Source: Absidia repens
Taxonomy: Eukaryota > Mucoromycota > Mucoromycetes > Mucorales > Cunninghamellaceae
Length of the DNA: 64,000 nt
Direction: 5' to 3'
Assembly (NCBI GenBank): GCA_002105175.1
Contig: MCGE01000009.1
Location: forward strand, 1,240,001 to 1,304,000
The notes beneath the pieces were generated by a model. The model worked only from the letters and a program-made list of their open reading frames with translations, had not been told where the DNA came from and searched no databases. The position numbers and the translations under genes are program-made. Positions 45,276 to 55,880 of the stretch are shown one piece after another; the stretch's first letter is position 1; every line of letters begins with the position of its first letter.

Positions 45276-45738
45276 GATATGCTAAAGGGAGCTGAGTTGG
45301 CTGGAAGCAGAGTTTCAAATAAAGAAGGCTTAAAGGGTATCCCCTTTCTTCAATTGAGTTAATTGTATCAAAAAAAGCAAGTCCAAGGTCTTACTTGGTT
45401 CACGGAGATAAAATAAATGTGGTGACAGATTGTGAGATGGAGAAAAAGAAGGAAGAAGAGGGAATTGAAAAAAAAATTGCTTTGATTTTTTTCAATCATG
45501 TGATAGGTAAGACAGGCAGTAAGAAAGAGAAGCATGTATAAGAAGGAGGAAGCTTTATTCGGTAAAATTGGAAGATAAAAGGATAAAAATAATAATAAAA
45601 GGTATCATACAGAAGAAAAAAATGCGGAGAAAATAAAACGGGGTCAGAGAGGGGGGGGGATAAGTAAAAACTAATATACAACAGGCATACAGACTACGAT
45701 AAGCCAATGGAAATGAAGGAGTAACAAAAAAAGATTGA
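45276..45738. other. Intergenic region
   Basis: It contains the 5' leader of the C1/dysferlin gene and the 3' flank of the transporter gene, with a G8 run near 45651. No further gene was recognised. Confidence 0.4.
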
Positions 45739-47382
45739 TTATTTGAATGCACCAATAGCCGTTAGGACCATCACCATAGATCCAAATGCTAGTAATAAGA
45801 CAGAGCATGCAGATAAAATCCAAGACGAAGTCAAGTTTTCGTCGGCGAGGTCATCCGTTGTTGATTTTGCAAAAGCGATGCGTTCACTAGGTTCGCCCGA
45901 AACGGATGTTGGTGTAAATGGTCGGAATACTTTTAAATACGCATAACCTGGGATGATGTAGGCCAAGCAGGAAGAAGCAATGCCACCTACTACCGAGTAA
46001 ACCTTTCCCAGAGATCGAAGATTAACCCCTGTTGCCAAAAAAATGGTAAATAGGATCACTGTCAGACTGTAATGTTGTAAGTTGTTCGGTTGTTTTTGTG
46101 TTGTTTCCAATCCAAGAGTCTTTTGAATGGCATCCCTTGCAGGATAAAAAGCCATACTTTTTGATAAAAAAAAAAAAAAAAAAAAACTTAGAATGATCAT
46201 CAATTGCTTTTTTAAAAAAATATTCACTTACGGGACGGTGAGAATCATAGATACACCCAAAGCCAATCGACCAATATTAATCACATGGTCGTCTACCGGG
46301 AAATTGCTAAAGATATTTGCATCTGCATCCACCCCAAAACTAAGATACCCCACCACAGCAAAGGAAATCGAGATGACCCAACTAAGTAAAGTAGAGAAAG
46401 CACTTGTTTTCGACCAGGCAGATAATGATTGATTACGTTGAGACAGATAATTGCTAAAAGCTACCTGAGAGCATACGAATGCAAAAGACATAATACCAGT
46501 GGCTGCAACTGGATCACGTCCTATTGCAAGTAAGGGTGCATCATGTTGTCCTGCATATGAAGGGGCACGGATCAATACAGTCAATACCATGATGGGAAGT
46601 AAAAACACGGCAAAAGCTGACCACCTGGCCAAAGCACCAATCGATCGAAATAAATTCAATGGGAATATCTATGAATATTAAAGTTTGTTTTTGTGATCAA
46701 ATCGGAGAACAATAACTATAAAGTGTCAAGTTTTTTTCGGGGCGAAGGAATAAAGCTTACCAGAATAACTGAAATAAGTATTGTCATCAACTGACGATCA
46801 CCAAGAATAGGATATTGAGGAACATAGATAGAGAGTAATACTGGAAGTGTATCGGCCACCACTATAAACGAAAAGGAAAAAAAAAAACCACGAGGTCAGC
46901 ATCGATTTGATTTGTTCACTCACAAGCCACCATCCTACCCTATCCCGACGGTGCTCCATTCTCGTCAATGACTTACAAATAAAGTAGCTAATACAACTAC
47001 CAGCAGATTGAATAAATAACATAAAATTGAGCATATAAAAACCAAATTGCCCCATAGTATGTTCGGCCAATCCAGCAAACGAGTACACGCGAATCTTGCG
47101 CCCACATGCAATCATACTGTAAATGGCACCAGTTGTCAAAATGCCCACCAAGACAGATAATATTATTCCAGAGGTGAAGCCTGACAAAACCAAAGCAAAC
47201 GGAAGCCCAATAACGCCAGCACCAACCGTAGCATTTACAATGTTCAAAGACACTTCAATGACATTCCGAGTTCCAAAGCCCAATTTTGTAGATTGACATA
47301 GATCCAGGTCATCAGCTGTCATGAGGGAGCCAGTAATACCTTGCTCTTCTACGTTGCTGTCTTGTGTTTCCAATAGTGTCAT
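45739..47382 (-). CDS. Amino-acid/auxin permease family transporter (SLC38/AVT-like)
   Basis: Four exons: 47382-46977, 46861-46761, 46668-46232, 46156-45739 (453 aa). It is a polytopic membrane protein with about eleven hydrophobic segments. The first carries the family signature NIVNATVGAGVIGLPFAL, which matches SLC38/Avt transporters (GAGILGLPYA-type unwound helix for substrate and Na+ or H+ binding). Later segments include FAGLAEHTMGQFGFYMLNF, MSFAFVCSQVAFSNYLS, STLLSWVISISFAVVGYLSFG and SWILSACSVLLLAFGSMVMV. AVT-type members export or import neutral amino acids at the vacuole; the substrate and membrane here are not determined. ATG at 47382 (MTLLETQDSN) gives a normal cytosolic N-terminus. 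Confidence 0.9.
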
Positions 47383-47955
47383 ACAAAATAAAAAAAAAAT
47401 GGAATTGAAAAAAAAAGGAAATGAAAAATATGAAGAAGAAAATGGAAAAAATAGAAAATTGAGCAAGTTTTATATAAAACGGTTTCAAGCACATCATAAT
47501 TTTTTGCCATGCCATGAATGAACTTCATTGGCCGCTGGATTTTTACTCTTTTTTTACCCTTTTTATCCAATATCCTGAATCCTGATTGGTGTAAACTACT
47601 TCCTTAAAATCTGTCTCACCCAAATTCTACCCCCTGATTCTACCTGCTCCAGGTTTGCATGAGCGAGCCCCACCCTCCCCTCTGATTTCAATATCATAAA
47701 ACCCAAACTTCAAAGGATCCTCTTTTTTTTTTTTCAATGTAAAATTACCTCTTTGGGATATCATTAAACCCACAACAAATAAAAAGAAATGACCCTGTTT
47801 TGACCTGGACAAAGATACTTCATCAATATTTTTGCATCACCCCCATTTTTATTCTTTGGTTTGAATTGTATCAATTTTTTTTTTTATTATAAAGAAGACA
47901 ACATAAATATGAAAAAGCTAATCTAGTAATAGTGGCGATAATATAATAAATAATA
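47383..47955. other. Intergenic region
   Basis: Promoter side of the transporter gene, AT-rich with pyrimidine tracts. No gene was recognised. Confidence 0.4.
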
Positions 47956-48096
47956 CTACATCAGGGAAAGAGATAAGAAAGCCATTGCCAATACAAGAGG
48001 TGTCACAGAGGATGTTGAACTTGATTGTTGGCATACAGTTGAATGAGGACTAAAACAAGCTTCAGATCGATATGATGAGGTGGAATTTTCAATATG
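47956..48096 (-). CDS. Terminal exon of a GPI-anchored-type protein; upstream exons unclear
   Basis: A 47-codon segment follows a TTTCAATAG acceptor. It is Ser/Thr-rich with two Cys (EACFSPHSTVCQQ) and ends in SSVTPLVLAMAFLSLSLM, a textbook GPI-anchor signal (small ω-site residues, short spacer, hydrophobic end). The upstream minus region (48100-48760) has coding-like pieces (AWAIDYGG, HDEWDMH, PPPLLFRKQPLPMS) broken by stops, so the rest of the gene may be decayed or contain several introns that I could not place. Confidence 0.4.
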   Translation of the reverse strand, partial: HIENSTSSYRSEACFSPHSTVCQQSSSTSSVTPLVLAMAFLSLSLM

Positions 48097-48760
48097 CTAT
48101 TGAAACACGGATTGTGATGTGCGCTTCCAAGTTGTTGTTGTTGTTGTTGTTGTTGTCTGTATTTCGTCATAATTTGGTCACACACAGTTGTTCCAATTCC
48201 ATGATAATAATACTTCTTCCTAGCGAAACCAATTTAATACTTTATTGGTCAATATGAATTCAATAACATTTGTCAAAATAAAAGTGTTTCAGGTCGTCGA
48301 TTGTCATATGGGCTGTAGATAAGTTTTGATGATGCAGACATCGGAAGAGGTTGTTTTCGGAAAAGTAAAGGTGGTGGTGATAATCGATGGATCATGTCGT
48401 CAATGCATTATGTTGCAAATGCCATCGCAAAGGTAGATACGCGTAAGTCTTTTGAATATAAAGAGTTCATATTGTACTGGCGACCATGGTGTTGATTGTA
48501 GAAGCATGGCACTTGGATTGAATGAGGTTGTGCGAATAATTGATATCCGGTAGAGGTTTTGTTTTAACGAGTGTCCAATTTGATGCCAAAAGAAAAGAGT
48601 CTTGTGATAACATGCATATCCCACTCGTCATGATCATAAAGTGCTGCTATGCCACCGTAATCGATTGCCCAAGCCATTGTTGATAATGACGATAGTTGAG
48701 ATACAGTATGTTTCCATATACGTGGTCAATAAATCCATCGCTATAATTCGCGCGCCAAAT
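48097..48760 (-). pseudogene. Coding-like fragments upstream of the GPI-tail exon
   Basis: Minus-strand pieces such as MAWAIDYGGIAALYDHDE (ATG at about 48679) and IHRLSPPPLLFRKQPLPMSA are protein-like, but each soon meets a stop. A (TTG)n tract at 48134-48156 encodes Gln on minus. The AWAID segment resembles another minus-strand fragment at 57970-58124. No family was recognised. Confidence 0.3.
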
Positions 48761-49901
48761 TACATGACATAAAAAGGTCCCATTGGATCGGTGTTGTTTG
48801 TCTATTGTTCATTCCAGACTCTCCTGGCAAAGCAATTAAGCAAAAGAGAGAATGAGTGTCAAGTGATATAAAAGAAGATGAATGAATGAACACTTACAGA
48901 GAGACAGACAGAGACAGAAAGAGATAAAACAAGTTGTAATTGCTCAATAAAATATCCTTTGAAGTTTCGTGGTCTATGAATGCAACAAGTCCTCGAGAAG
49001 CAAAGAATGAAAGGTCACGGTACGCTTTCCCTACCCTTAATGCTCCTAACGGTCATTTAAATAATTAGCCGACAGGATCAAAAAAGGTTTTTATTTTTGT
49101 TTAAGCGGACTTTTTTGGCATCCACAAAAAATTTTATCCGAAGAAAACGTGGCACCGCATACCTATAATACATTCTCCGCTGGCTTTTGGGGCTAATTTT
49201 TCTCGGGTGCAGAATACAAGAGTTTCTTGTTGGGTAAATCGTAATTTTGGAAATACCGAGTGCAAGGAAATGCGTCCAGACTAGGGTTTCAACTACACAG
49301 ATCATTTTAAAGCGATTCTTTCTGGATTATAAAAATGTACAAATGGCTTGCTCAGCAATCTCCATTAATAACAATTTTATGAATTTGAACAATTTACAAG
49401 TATGTATATAATTTTCATTTAAATTAATTATTTGATATATAGAAAAAAAAGCTATCAGACTGCAGCTCTTTCCGTGCCATGTCCTTGGAATAAGCGAACA
49501 GGCGAGATCATCAACTATCATAGTCAACCCTGAGAGTCATCTATAATACACTTCACTCATAGGAAAGTCTGCTAAATATCATCTACTAGCCTGATAAATG
49601 TGTCTAGTTTGAAAAACGTAGAACGGTAATGTACTGTATACAGATCCTGTAGAGTACGGTCACTAAAGAAAAAGCTGTTGGTGCTGGAGTTTGGCTTCTT
49701 TTATAGTTTTTGGAGAAAAAAAAATTTTCAAACCATTTGTTGAACCAATCATTGATCGCTGCTATGACTGGCAAAAGTCGCCAGGAACTGATACCAACTT
49801 GGAAAAAAATATTAGCGGAAAATTTCAAAGCACGCTCGAATCCCCTTTTGTTTTATTTTCGTTTCTTTTCTCTCTCTTTTTTTTTTCCTTCTGTTTTTCT
49901 C
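48761..49901. other. Intergenic region
   Basis: More than 1 kb with no recognised gene. Short GA-rich tract (48898-48925). ORFs in this interval lack any conserved feature. A CT/T-rich leader (49845-49900) precedes the TFIIS ATG. Confidence 0.4.
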
Positions 49902-51220
49902 ATGTCAGCCGAACAAGATTTATTGAAAACAAAACGCGCTTTACAAAAAGCAACTGATGCTGACAATGTTCAGGTATTTATAATGAATAGAATTTACGAC
50001 TACGCATATGCTCTTTCTGAACCAATGTTATTGTTTATTATAGGATATTCTCGATATCATGAATCAATTGGCATGTGTTAAAGCCACTCAAGATTTACTC
50101 AAGGTAAATTAATAATAATACAGGATAAGCTTGGTTTACACATGGGTGATTTTGATTAATCGATGGCTTTTTCTTGCTTTATAGAAAACAGATATTGGTA
50201 AAGTGCTTGGGCGACTACGATCACACTCTGATGCAAAGATATCACAACGGGCGAAAGGCATTGTCAAAAAATGGAAAGACGACGTGGTTGGATCAGCGCC
50301 AAGCAGAAAATCATCAGTCACTTCGCAAGGTACATTGAAACTAAGCGGACGATCTTGCTATAGGCATATTCATTTAATACTTTTGTTATTTTTGATGTAG
50401 TATCGCAATCGTCTTCCCCAGCATCATCACCTCCCAAAACACCTACAAGTCAGCTACCCACCAATGGACCGCCTAGGACGATCAAATCGGATGAAATGGT
50501 ATTCACAACAACTGGCAACACACCGAGGGATAAAACGGTTGAATTAATGTACAACTCCTTGGCGTTGGGAAGTTTTGCAGGTATTGTTTTTTACGCTTAT
50601 AAATACATTTACTGTGTATGTATCTTATGACAGTGATAATTGAGCTGCTGCTTTTTGGTTTATATAGATTCCGACTTGTTATTGAAAAGAGCTATTGCAA
50701 TTGAACGTACGGTATTTACATCTGTTGGACAAGTGGATGGCGACTACAAATCAAAAATCCGATCATTATCACTCAACTTGAAGAACAAAAGCAATCCTGG
50801 TTTACGAGAAAGCACAGTCAGCGGAGAATTACCGATATCCAAGTTATGTACGATGTCAGTGGAGGTAATGATATCATTATGGAAATGGAATAATATATTG
50901 TATTAATCATTCTGCTTTTATATAATAGGACATGGCATCTGAAGAATCTAAAGCGCGTGATAGACAATTAGCAGAAGAAGCACTATTCAAGGCCCGAGGC
51001 GCTGGCACGGCTCAAGCAGAAACGGATATGTTTGTATGTGGAAAATGCAAGAAGCGAAAATGTACCTACTTCCAAATGCAGACAAGAAGTGCGGATGAAC
51101 CTATGACTACTTTTGTTACATGTATTAATTGCAACAACAGATGGAAGGTAAGCTTCACACAATAATCTGGTTATGATGACTCTTTTACTGAAACCTCTTC
51201 TTTATGCGTAGTTCTGTTAA
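49902..51220 (+). CDS. DST1: Transcription elongation factor TFIIS
   Basis: Seven exons: 49902-49973, 50044-50103, 50185-50329, 50401-50580, 50668-50864, 50929-51147, 51212-51220 (293 aa). TFIIS rescues backtracked RNA polymerase II by stimulating transcript cleavage. Domain I (LW/TFIIS-N) ends with TDIGKVLGRLRSHSD and AKGIVKKWKDD. A Ser/Pro linker follows. Domain II starts at DKTVELMYNSLALG and includes AIAIERTVF, YKSKIRSLSLNLKNK and GELPISKLCTMSVEDMAS. The zinc ribbon has CGKCKKRKCTYFQMQTRSAD, then EPMTTFVTC, NCNNRWKFC; Arg-Ser-Ala-Asp-Glu forms the catalytic hairpin. The final exon is only nine bases (Phe-Cys-stop), needed to restore the universal NRWKFC end. Confidence 0.96.
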
Positions 51221-51465
51221 ATGGTGAAGCGATTAGCTGAATATAGTTATCAAAATGGTACTCTCACTATCTTTTTCATTTTGGAAATAAAAAATAAATA
51301 ACCTACTTTACTTATTATTTTGATTTAGTTATTTCTTCATCTCCTTGATTGTCATGTTGGATAACTTTTTGTGGTTGCACAAATTCTACCATTTTTACTC
51401 CTTCCCCCTTCTTATTCTCGTTCATCCTCTCTCTTCCCACTTTTTTTCCACTTTTTATTTATCCA

Positions 51466-51679
51466 ATGTCAAGTGATCTCCTTGGTGATTCGCCATATGA
51501 ATTTATGGTAAAAACAAAGGAATATCAATATTGAAATAAACTGCTATGATTCTGATTTTTTTTTTTAATTGTAGAACGGCGATAATAGTGACAAGGACGA
51601 TTTCAACCAATATCATTTTTACTACACAGCAATTAACAACTCAACATTCTCCTCCTCGTCCAGTTTATTGCGATTATGA
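51466..51679 (+). CDS. Possible 48-aa polypeptide gene
   Basis: A candidate two-exon gene, 51466-51507 and 51575-51679, with a GTAAAA donor and TTGTAG acceptor in phase 0. It starts MSSDLLGDSPYEFM and continues NGDNSDKDDFNQYHFYYTA to a Ser-rich end. It is preceded by a pyrimidine-rich leader and followed by AATAAA (51938). An alternative frame in the second exon runs on to 51767. Small size and lack of homology keep confidence low. Confidence 0.35.
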
Positions 51680-51767
51680 AGGTGACAACGGCAACGACAA
51701 AATTATTGGACATATGATACGAAGCTCCACCTACCCAGCAGCTACCACAAATGATCACCAAACGTAA

Positions 51768-52203
51768 CAGCCGTTGTGTTAGGTTTACGTACTCATTGTG
51801 AAGTACCGCCGTCACCTCGCTTCCTATATATTGGTTATATATACTTTCATTTGTTATCCTCTCTCTCGCCCCTTATTGTAGATTAGTTGTACATTTTTGT
51901 TATTCATCGTCTCTTCATATATGATCAAAAACTCAAAAATAAACCAAAATATATCTGTATGATGCATGAAAGAAAAGCTTGTTTTTGTTATCAATGGACA
52001 GTAGGAAATATTAGAAGGGGGGTGTTTATTAAATTAGTGGAAAAGTAGTTCAAAATGATGGTGGCTGAAGGAGATTTGCCAGCTTATCTTCTCATTCCAG
52101 CCCTAGGGTTACGCCTATCACGGCCTCTGCGATAGAGGGTGAAAAAAAAAAGAATTGACATATTAAGGTCCTTTTCCTTTTTTTTTTTGTTTGTTTTGAT
52201 GGA
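51768..52203. other. Intergenic region
   Basis: Region between convergent genes. AATAAA at about 51938. No additional gene was seen. Confidence 0.4.
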
Positions 52204-53098
52204 TTACGCTGGTGGAGTAAATGTCACTGCGGTATATCTGTTAACTTGATCAGCAATAGGCATTATACCATTTCTAAGTCGTGCACCAGCCGGTACTGGC
52301 ATCATAGTGACCCTCGGTTCAGTACGATGTATCCAGAGATCTATTTGGAGAAATTTATAGCGGCGTTTGTAAATATGTAATTTTTTTTTTCGGTGGCAGG
52401 ACCATTATTATGCATAATTTACCTGGAGTGATTGGAGGAACGACGACGGTCATTGTCATGGTGTAATCATAGCCATCGTCCTGTTCTTCATCATCCTCAT
52501 ATTCATCCTCTTTTTCGTATTCGTTATCATAATCATCATCATCTTCTTCATCATAGTCATCGTCGTCATGATCTTTTTTGTAAAGTTGTTGCAAAGCCAA
52601 CGGGGCTTTGATCAAGCGAATTGCACCGCCAGAGGTGTTAGCAGCTGTATTTGCGGAGCTTTTCAATACCTTGATGGTGATAAAATGATCACCTTCAGAT
52701 AAGAGAACTTGACCCTTACTGAAACGATGATGCATATCGGCTAGGGCCCGCTCGGGAGTTTCTGCATACTCAACGTCTCCATTGACATTGCTTGTGGGCC
52801 GGGTAGTTTTACCCAAGGAATACCCGTTGTCAAACAAGTGGAACACGTCGCCTGGATGTTTGTAATCAATCAATTGTAAAACTGCCGACTTGTCAAGATG
52901 GAAAGTAAATGATTGATCCACCATCGTTACGTCATCGGTAGAAGCCGGCCATGAAAATAAGGTAAACTTCTCATCAAAGAGGGATAAGGGGGTTGCCGTT
53001 GTATTGGTGCTGGCTGGGAATGCGGAGGATTGAGCTACTGTCATAGGGAGCCATGGTATGACCATCCCAATAGCCATCAAACTAGTAAACGATAGCAT
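52204..53098 (-). CDS. Secreted beta-sandwich-like protein with acidic tract
   Basis: Two exons, 53098-52423 and 52340-52204 (phase 1), encode 270 aa. It has a signal peptide (MLSFTSLMAIGMVIPWLPMTVA). The mature N-terminal half has the pattern VDQSFTFHLDKSAVLQLIDY, GDVFHLFDNGYSLGKT, ALADMHHRFSKGQVLLSEGD, HFITIKVL. This repeats a motif (F.f.....l.v.D.f..GD.f.v.d.G..lG.T .. G.h.i.i) common in secreted fungal and bacterial beta-sandwich proteins of unknown function. A very acidic Asp/Glu/Tyr tract (~195-220) follows. The C-terminal exon (LWIHRTEPRVTMMPVPAG) lies after it. No enzyme motif was seen. Confidence 0.72.
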
Positions 53099-53679
53099 GA
53101 TAGAAAATAAAGAAGAAATAAAATTGACGATATTAACTAATCGTGAAGCTAAGAAATAAAAATGACAAAAAAGAGAAAGTATAGATCCATGATCGGCATT
53201 TTATTCATGCTGTTGAATCGTTGTAATAGCATCTGCGCTAAAGAATGCTTTTATTATTTCTTTTCAAAAATATAAGAGAGATAGAATGTGAATTTTTATT
53301 AATAAAAATATTTGTGTGTGTGTGTGTATAGTATATACTAAATATATAAATATGAAGGGTTTAATTTTTATAGTGGTAGCCATGCTGCAGCAAAAGGAAA
53401 CGAAAATGGATGGGTTCACTAAACTAAATCCACGGTATGTTTTCACTTGAATTTCAGGTTACTATTCTTAGTTTTGTATATTCTGCAATATTGGCTGATC
53501 GCTCAACTACAGTGCCAACAAAGAGTACCAACCAGAATATATGCCACCTGGATTCACAGAAGAAAAAGAATAATAGAGTCATGCACATTTGAGATGAAAA
53601 GGAACAAAGTTTTTGATTAACTTTGTATATATGATATATACATAAGATCCTTGCCATTTGAAGTTCGGTCTTACCTGAC
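53099..53679. other. Intergenic region with (TG)n
   Basis: (TG)n at 53309-53326. No gene was recognised before repeat copy E. Confidence 0.4.
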
Positions 53680-54125
53680 AAAATAAAGCCATTTCAAATC
53701 CCGCACACGTGGATATTTCTTTTTTTCCTTTCCTCGCTTTCTTTTTCTTTTCCTTCTTTTTTTCTTCGTCATTCAACGTCATTGAGGTTATGTTGGACTT
53801 AGATTAGTGTCAGGATTAGGTTAGAAGAGGGGTTCAGCTCAGGGATTACAACTTGCATGGGGAAACCCTTTCATTTTCGATCTGGGATTTAGAACCACCA
53901 TCAGCTAGCTTATTAGAATCTTCATAAACTTGATTTTATGTTTGTTTATACATAGATTGTATCTACATCTGAATAAAACATGTCTCTTTTTACATTCTTT
54001 AATAAAAAATGCCCCATTGCTATATTCTCATGTCTTGTGCAATAGATGCTTTTTTTTACTACCATCATCCATTTTGATGAATGTTGACCGTTGCTGTGTT
54101 TCAATAGCAAATGTCCCTTAAACCT
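53680..54125 (+). repeat. Dispersed repeat family, copy E (3'-truncated)
   Basis: It begins CATTTCAAATCCCGCACACGTG (box CACGTG at 53706-53711), then a pyrimidine tract, the core GACTTAGATTAGTGTCAGG, GGTTCAGCTCAGGGATTACA, GCATGGGGAAACCC, TTTCATTTTCG, ACCACCATCAG, and TGAATAAAACATGTCTC followed by TTTAATAAAAAATGCCCC and CAATAGCAAATGTCCC. Homology ends at about 54125, earlier than in copies C and D, so it is truncated or diverged. No ORF. Confidence 0.77.
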
Positions 54126-54644
54126 TTCTCATATCATATACAGTTTAGTTTATTAATTTCAAATTGAGGCGAAGGTAAAATAATTTAAGACGGTGGTATA
54201 GTATATTTGGGATGAGAAAAAATAAATCTGCCTACGTCTTCCCTTTATTTTACGTCGTGACAAAAATTATAACTAGCGTCTCGAAAATATGTAAATGTCG
54301 TCTTAATTTCAAGTTCCATCGTCCATAAAAATTGCACTTCGTTAAAATACTATACTCACTCGCTTTCCATTTTTTTTAATTTCAATTTGTTGCTTGTGGT
54401 ATAACACAAAATGTGAAGCAGGTTGATTTCCCGAGGACTACTTATGATGATGCAAAATGGTGGGGTGGGAGCTGTCTTATTTCACCAAAGACCCACACTT
54501 CAAAACATCCCTGTCCCCTGATACCCAGTTGACCAATTTTTTTGTAAGTGTAAAAATTGCATGACGGCACCATTTGCGATTCATTGGCAGTAAATTTTAA
54601 AACCCGATTTTTTTTTTCTCTTTTTCACTCTTTCTACATTCACC
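54126..54644. other. Intergenic region upstream of JTB gene
   Basis: No gene was recognised. T/CT-rich DNA (54608-54640) precedes the ATG of the JTB homologue. Confidence 0.4.
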
Positions 54645-55405
54645 ATGAAAGGATCAAGGATACTTCCTCTCTTATTATTATTATCTTGCTTTAGGTAACA
54701 TTATAATAATACAATGATAGTCCGGTTGGGGTTTAAACAAGACATGAATGAATGAAACATGCTAAGCAGGAAGGAGGAGGTTTTTTTTTTTTTTTTTAGG
54801 ATCAGTATAACATTAGCGACAGTCTGGTATGACAAACGAGCGTTGCCTAGTGGACTCGGTCGCTATACGTATTCTCATGAAAACGTTGAAAAGCCTACTT
54901 ATACCTGTGTTCCGATCGGAGAATGTGATGTTTGCACCGCACTTGAAAAGGTAAGGCTATTCCAGCGGAGCGAAGACCACACTCTCACTGGCTAACGCAT
55001 TTCTTCCTCAACTTCATATATATACATATAGAAAACAGCCGATTATTGTTTGGAATACGGAAACAAAGAACAAGTAAACTGTCAATGGGACGATCCGAGT
55101 TGGGTGGATACGATAAACAAGAACGATACCGATGACGATGTGATAAGTCTCCCCACTCACCGGGCATGTCCTTGGGTCGAACATATTGAAAAATGGCGAC
55201 TTATAAAATTCGAGGTAAGGCATGATCGACACACCCATACAGACATATCATTTTTGAGCAACTGGCTATTTACACATGCCCTCTATTCTAGATGATCAAC
55301 TTTGTCATTGTAGTGTTCTCTGTATTGGTCTACATTTGGCGACAACGAAAATTGGCAAGGGAAAAATACCAACAAATGGTTCAGCGAATAGGAGTGCCGG
55401 CATAG
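54645..55405 (+). CDS. JTB: JTB (jumping translocation breakpoint) family membrane protein
   Basis: Four exons: 54645-54694, 54800-54950, 55032-55214, 55292-55405 (165 aa). It is a type I membrane protein with a signal peptide (ILPLLLLLSCF). The luminal domain holds the JTB cysteines: CVPIGECDVCTALEKKTADY, then C in YCLEYG, VNCQWD and RACPWVE. The membrane-proximal EKWRLIKFE matches the family's RLFWKFE. A TM helix MINFVIVVFSVLVYIW is followed by the basic RQRKLAREKYQQMVQRIG tail, very like animal JTB (RQRQLDRKALEKVRKQI). An acidic insert (about 105-120, DDPSWVD, NDTDDD) is longer than in animals. JTB function is poorly known; roles in cytokinesis and mitochondria are reported for human JTB. 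Confidence 0.88.
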
Positions 55406-55880
55406 AAATCCAAGGGTGTCATCAAGCAAATCATTGGTACACTACCATTAGACAAGACCCCACTAGTATAGTACACACACACACACACATACACACACAT
55501 ACACACTCATACACACACATACATACACATACATACACAAACCTCACACATGTAGATATTTAGCATCGTCATCTTTTATTTATACCCAATAACTAATAAA
55601 AAGACAATCACAAGTTTTTTTTATATATACGACTTGGTTTTATTTTTATTTCTACAAAGTAAACAAAAACAAAAAATTGGGGTGCAAGGGGAATCATTGG
55701 CTTGAAGAAAGGCCAATCAACTATTGGAAGAAATAGGAATAGAAGAGGGGAGGGTAATATGTACACTAGTGTGGATAGTAGAGCTATATGAGAAGGAAGA
55801 GGAACGGCAAAGGCAGGAAAAGGGTGGTTGTTTGGTTGCAAAAGAGAGAAAGAGAGAGAGAGAGAGAGAGGGATGAAGTG
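55406..55880. repeat. Intergenic region with (CA)n microsatellite
   Basis: (AC)n-type tract with T interruptions at 55472-55552 just after the JTB stop, and a (GA)n tract at about 55845-55870 by the 3' end of the hydrolase gene. No gene. Confidence 0.6.

Noticed and set aside
48134..48156. TTG-rich tract as a poly-Gln gene on minus
   Set aside because: The Gln run belongs to a short ORF with no start context or conserved neighbours; treated as part of decayed sequence.
55472..55552. CRISPR-like or tandem array
   Set aside because: It is a simple (CA)n microsatellite with no spacers; CRISPR arrays are not expected in a fungal nuclear genome.
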